A stretch of DNA of 32,500 nt, taken from Neocallimastix lanati (nom. inval.). Taxonomy: Eukaryota; Neocallimastigomycota; Neocallimastigomycetes; Neocallimastigales; Neocallimastigaceae. The first letter of the stretch is position 1. Every line of letters starts with the position of its first letter. This document shows positions 30,936 through 32,500 of the stretch, piece after piece. The DNA lies in assembly GCA_016946835.1 (NCBI GenBank), contig JACVTC010000138.1, positions 450,001 through 482,500 of the forward strand, read 5' to 3'. A program made the position numbers and the translations under genes. Below the pieces are notes generated by a model, which was given only the letters and a program-made list of their open reading frames with translations, made no database searches and was not told where the DNA came from.

Positions 30936-32500
30936 GTACGGCAGTAACAAAACCAACTATGCCAAGACGTCCAGATTATCTTAAAGCTGGACGTTCAATT
31001 ACTTTAGATACAAATTTCTTTCTAGTTAGACACATTTTATCTGGTATTATATATCAATATGATGTATCAATCACCCCAGAAATACCTTCTTCAAGATGTC
31101 GTGAAATTTTTAGAACATGGGAAAGTGAAAACAAAGAATTATTAAGAAATATTTTACCGGTATATGATGGTCGTAGCACAATGTATACAAAAGAAAGATT
31201 AAATATTGAAAAAGATACTCAACAATTTGAATTAAAAATTTATAAGAAGGAAGATAAAGAAAGGAGAGGAAGACCACAACGCTTCAATTTCCAAATCAAA
31301 AAAGTTGGTGAAATTAATATGGACAGATTGCACATGTTTTTAGATGGAAAAGTAACTACTTGTCCAGAAGAAACTATTATGGCAATTGATGTTGTTTTAA
31401 GAAATAAGCCTTCATTAATTTTTACTCCAATTGGTAGATGCTTCTTTAATCGTGATGATCATCAATCCGCATTTGGTGGTATTGAATTTTGGAGAGGTTA
31501 TTATCAAAGTGTAAGACCAGGTAATGGAAAAATTTATATTAATATGGATGTTGCCGCTGCTGCTTTCTATGAACCTAAATCAGCTTTAGATGTATTAGCA
31601 AGAGCTATTGGTAGAGATATTGAAAGAGATATTAGAGGACCGTTATCTGAGCATGATTTAAAGAGAGCTGAACGTGAATTAAAAGGATTAAAATTCATTA
31701 CTAATCACACTGGTGGAAAGAGGAGAAGATACAAAATTACTGGTCTTACAACTGTTCCAACTGACAGGTTAAAGTTCCAAGTTGGTAAATCTGATAGAGA
31801 AGATACTGTTAGTAATTATTTCCAAAATCGTTATAATATTAGATTGAATTACCCATTCCTTCCATGTATTATTGCGGATAATCCAAAAAAGCACATTTAT
31901 ATGCCAATTGAAGTTTGTGAAATTATTGAAGGTCAAAGATACAATAAGAAATTAAACGATAAGCAAACTTCAGATATGATTAAATTTACTTGTCAACCAC
32001 CAAACAAAAGAGCTGATGCTATCAGAAAGGGTATTGATATTATTTCTGATCCATTAAACAATGAATATCAAGAAGCTTATGAAATTAGCTTTGATACTAA
32101 AATGACTTCTGTTGAAGCTCATGTTCTTCCAGAACCAAGAGTTTACTATAATCAAAGGGGTGGAGAAAAATCAATTAAACCAAACTTTGGTAAATGGAAT
32201 TTAAAGGATAAGGTTTTAGCTAGATGTAATGAATTCAAATCTTGGTCTGTTGTTGTTTTTGCTCCACAATTTAGATTAAATTCAGGTCAAGTTCTTAACT
32301 TTATTCGCCAATTAAGTGATATTTGTATTAAGGAAGGTATGCAAGTACCACAGGGAGAACCACCAGTCTTACACGCTAATCCAAATGGTAATATTAAGAA
32401 TATTCTTGCACAATCCTTCGAAGATGCGCATAGAGTCTATGGTCGTCCACCACAACTTATTATATGTGTCTTACCCGATACGAAGGCTGCTCTTTACAAT
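30932..32500 (+). CDS. AGO: Argonaute (eukaryotic AGO/QDE-2 type), N-terminal 523 codons, 3' end outside window
   Basis: Open from ATG 30932 to the window edge without an intron. Residues 1-160 are the N domain (GRSITLDTNFFLVRH, YQYDVSITPEIPS, DGRSTMYTKERL). Residues 161-210 are the L1/DUF1785 segment (IGRCFFNRDD, GIEFWRGYYQSVRPGNGKIY, INMDV). Residues about 215-345 are PAZ (VSNYFQNRYNIRLNYPFLPC and IYMPIEVCEIIEGQRY), which holds the guide 3' end. L2 follows with the typical VLPEPRVYY (residues 398-406). MID begins near 435 (SWSVVVFAPQ ... QLIICVLPDT). The PIWI slicer domain would lie beyond the edge, so catalytic competence cannot be judged. Eukaryotic Argonautes bind small RNAs and silence matching transcripts; in fungi they often restrain transposons. 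Usual length is about 850-1000 residues, so somewhat over half is visible. Confidence 0.96.
   Translation, partial: MSTAVTKPTMPRRPDYLKAGRSITLDTNFFLVRHILSGIIYQYDVSITPEIPSSRCREIFRTWESENKELLRNILPVYDGRSTMYTKERLNIEKDTQQFELKIYKKEDKERRGRPQRFNFQIKKVGEINMDRLHMFLDGKVTTCPEETIMAIDVVLRNKPSLIFTPIGRCFFNRDDHQSAFGGIEFWRGYYQSVRPGNGKIYINMDVAAAAFYEPKSALDVLARAIGRDIERDIRGPLSEHDLKRAERELKGLKFITNHTGGKRRRYKITGLTTVPTDRLKFQVGKSDREDTVSNYFQNRYNIRLNYPFLPCIIADNPKKHIYMPIEVCEIIEGQRYNKKLNDKQTSDMIKFTCQPPNKRADAIRKGIDIISDPLNNEYQEAYEISFDTKMTSVEAHVLPEPRVYYNQRGGEKSIKPNFGKWNLKDKVLARCNEFKSWSVVVFAPQFRLNSGQVLNFIRQLSDICIKEGMQVPQGEPPVLHANPNGNIKNILAQSFEDAHRVYGRPPQLIICVLPDTKAALYN

Noticed and set aside
1-32500. CRISPR arrays, bacterial operons, ribosome-binding sites, riboswitches
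   Set aside because: The tandem repeats here have no unique spacers, and genes have spliceosomal introns; nothing prokaryotic in organisation was seen.

Overview
This is eukaryotic nuclear DNA of extreme A+T content. It is full of homopolymers and ATT, TTTTA, AAATA and TATA microsatellites, with short GT-AG introns and Asn-rich proteins. Three features together point to an anaerobic gut fungus (Neocallimastigomycota, e.g. Neocallimastix, Piromyces or Anaeromyces): the base composition, a bacterial-type solute-binding domain fused to a class C seven-helix receptor, and a fungal Argonaute. The phylum is an inference; genus cannot be read from the window.

Layout. 1-1277 (+): the 3' part of a three-exon gene for the tRNA A37 dimethylallyltransferase (Mod5/TRIT1 type). 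2157-4311 (-): a five-exon gene for an unrecognised charged 293-residue protein. 4312-7618: intergenic DNA with a tandem array of units of about 230-265 bp and an orphan Asn-rich 3' exon. 7619-8839 (-): a two-exon gene for a secreted/single-pass membrane protein with a cytoplasmic SH3 domain. 8840-14518: mostly microsatellite DNA with a short retroposon tail and an orphan exon. 14519-17588 (-): a five-exon gene for a 776-residue receptor, made of a signal peptide, a family 1 solute-binding domain and a class C 7TM domain. 30932-end (+): the first 523 codons of an Argonaute, cut by the window edge.

The 18-29 kb stretch is a transposon graveyard. At its centre is a young, Gag-only Ty1/copia-type LTR retrotransposon (18480-21661) whose 361-bp LTRs match by eye over 360 positions. 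It sits inside an older, inverted solo LTR of the same family, which itself sits in a minisatellite and has a 5-bp target duplication. The young element is flanked by a direct duplication of about 111 bp, far longer than an integrase makes. A SINE-like retroposon lies just downstream. Next comes a broken Ty3/gypsy pol (23960-26815) whose RT-RNase H region is replaced by a 14-bp satellite and whose integrase is split by a 730-bp TG..CA element with a perfect 5-bp target duplication. Last is a decayed copia-like relic on the minus strand (27237-about 28960).

Main result of the hunt: the young element and the minus-strand relic both carry, immediately after the LTR, a primer-binding site that looks complementary to the anticodon arm of tRNA-Lys(CUU), not to a tRNA 3' end. 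This implies half-tRNA priming as in Drosophila copia, but with a different tRNA. The host genes do not form an operon or pathway. The Argonaute next to this transposon cluster is suggestive of, but does not show, RNA-based silencing of such elements.
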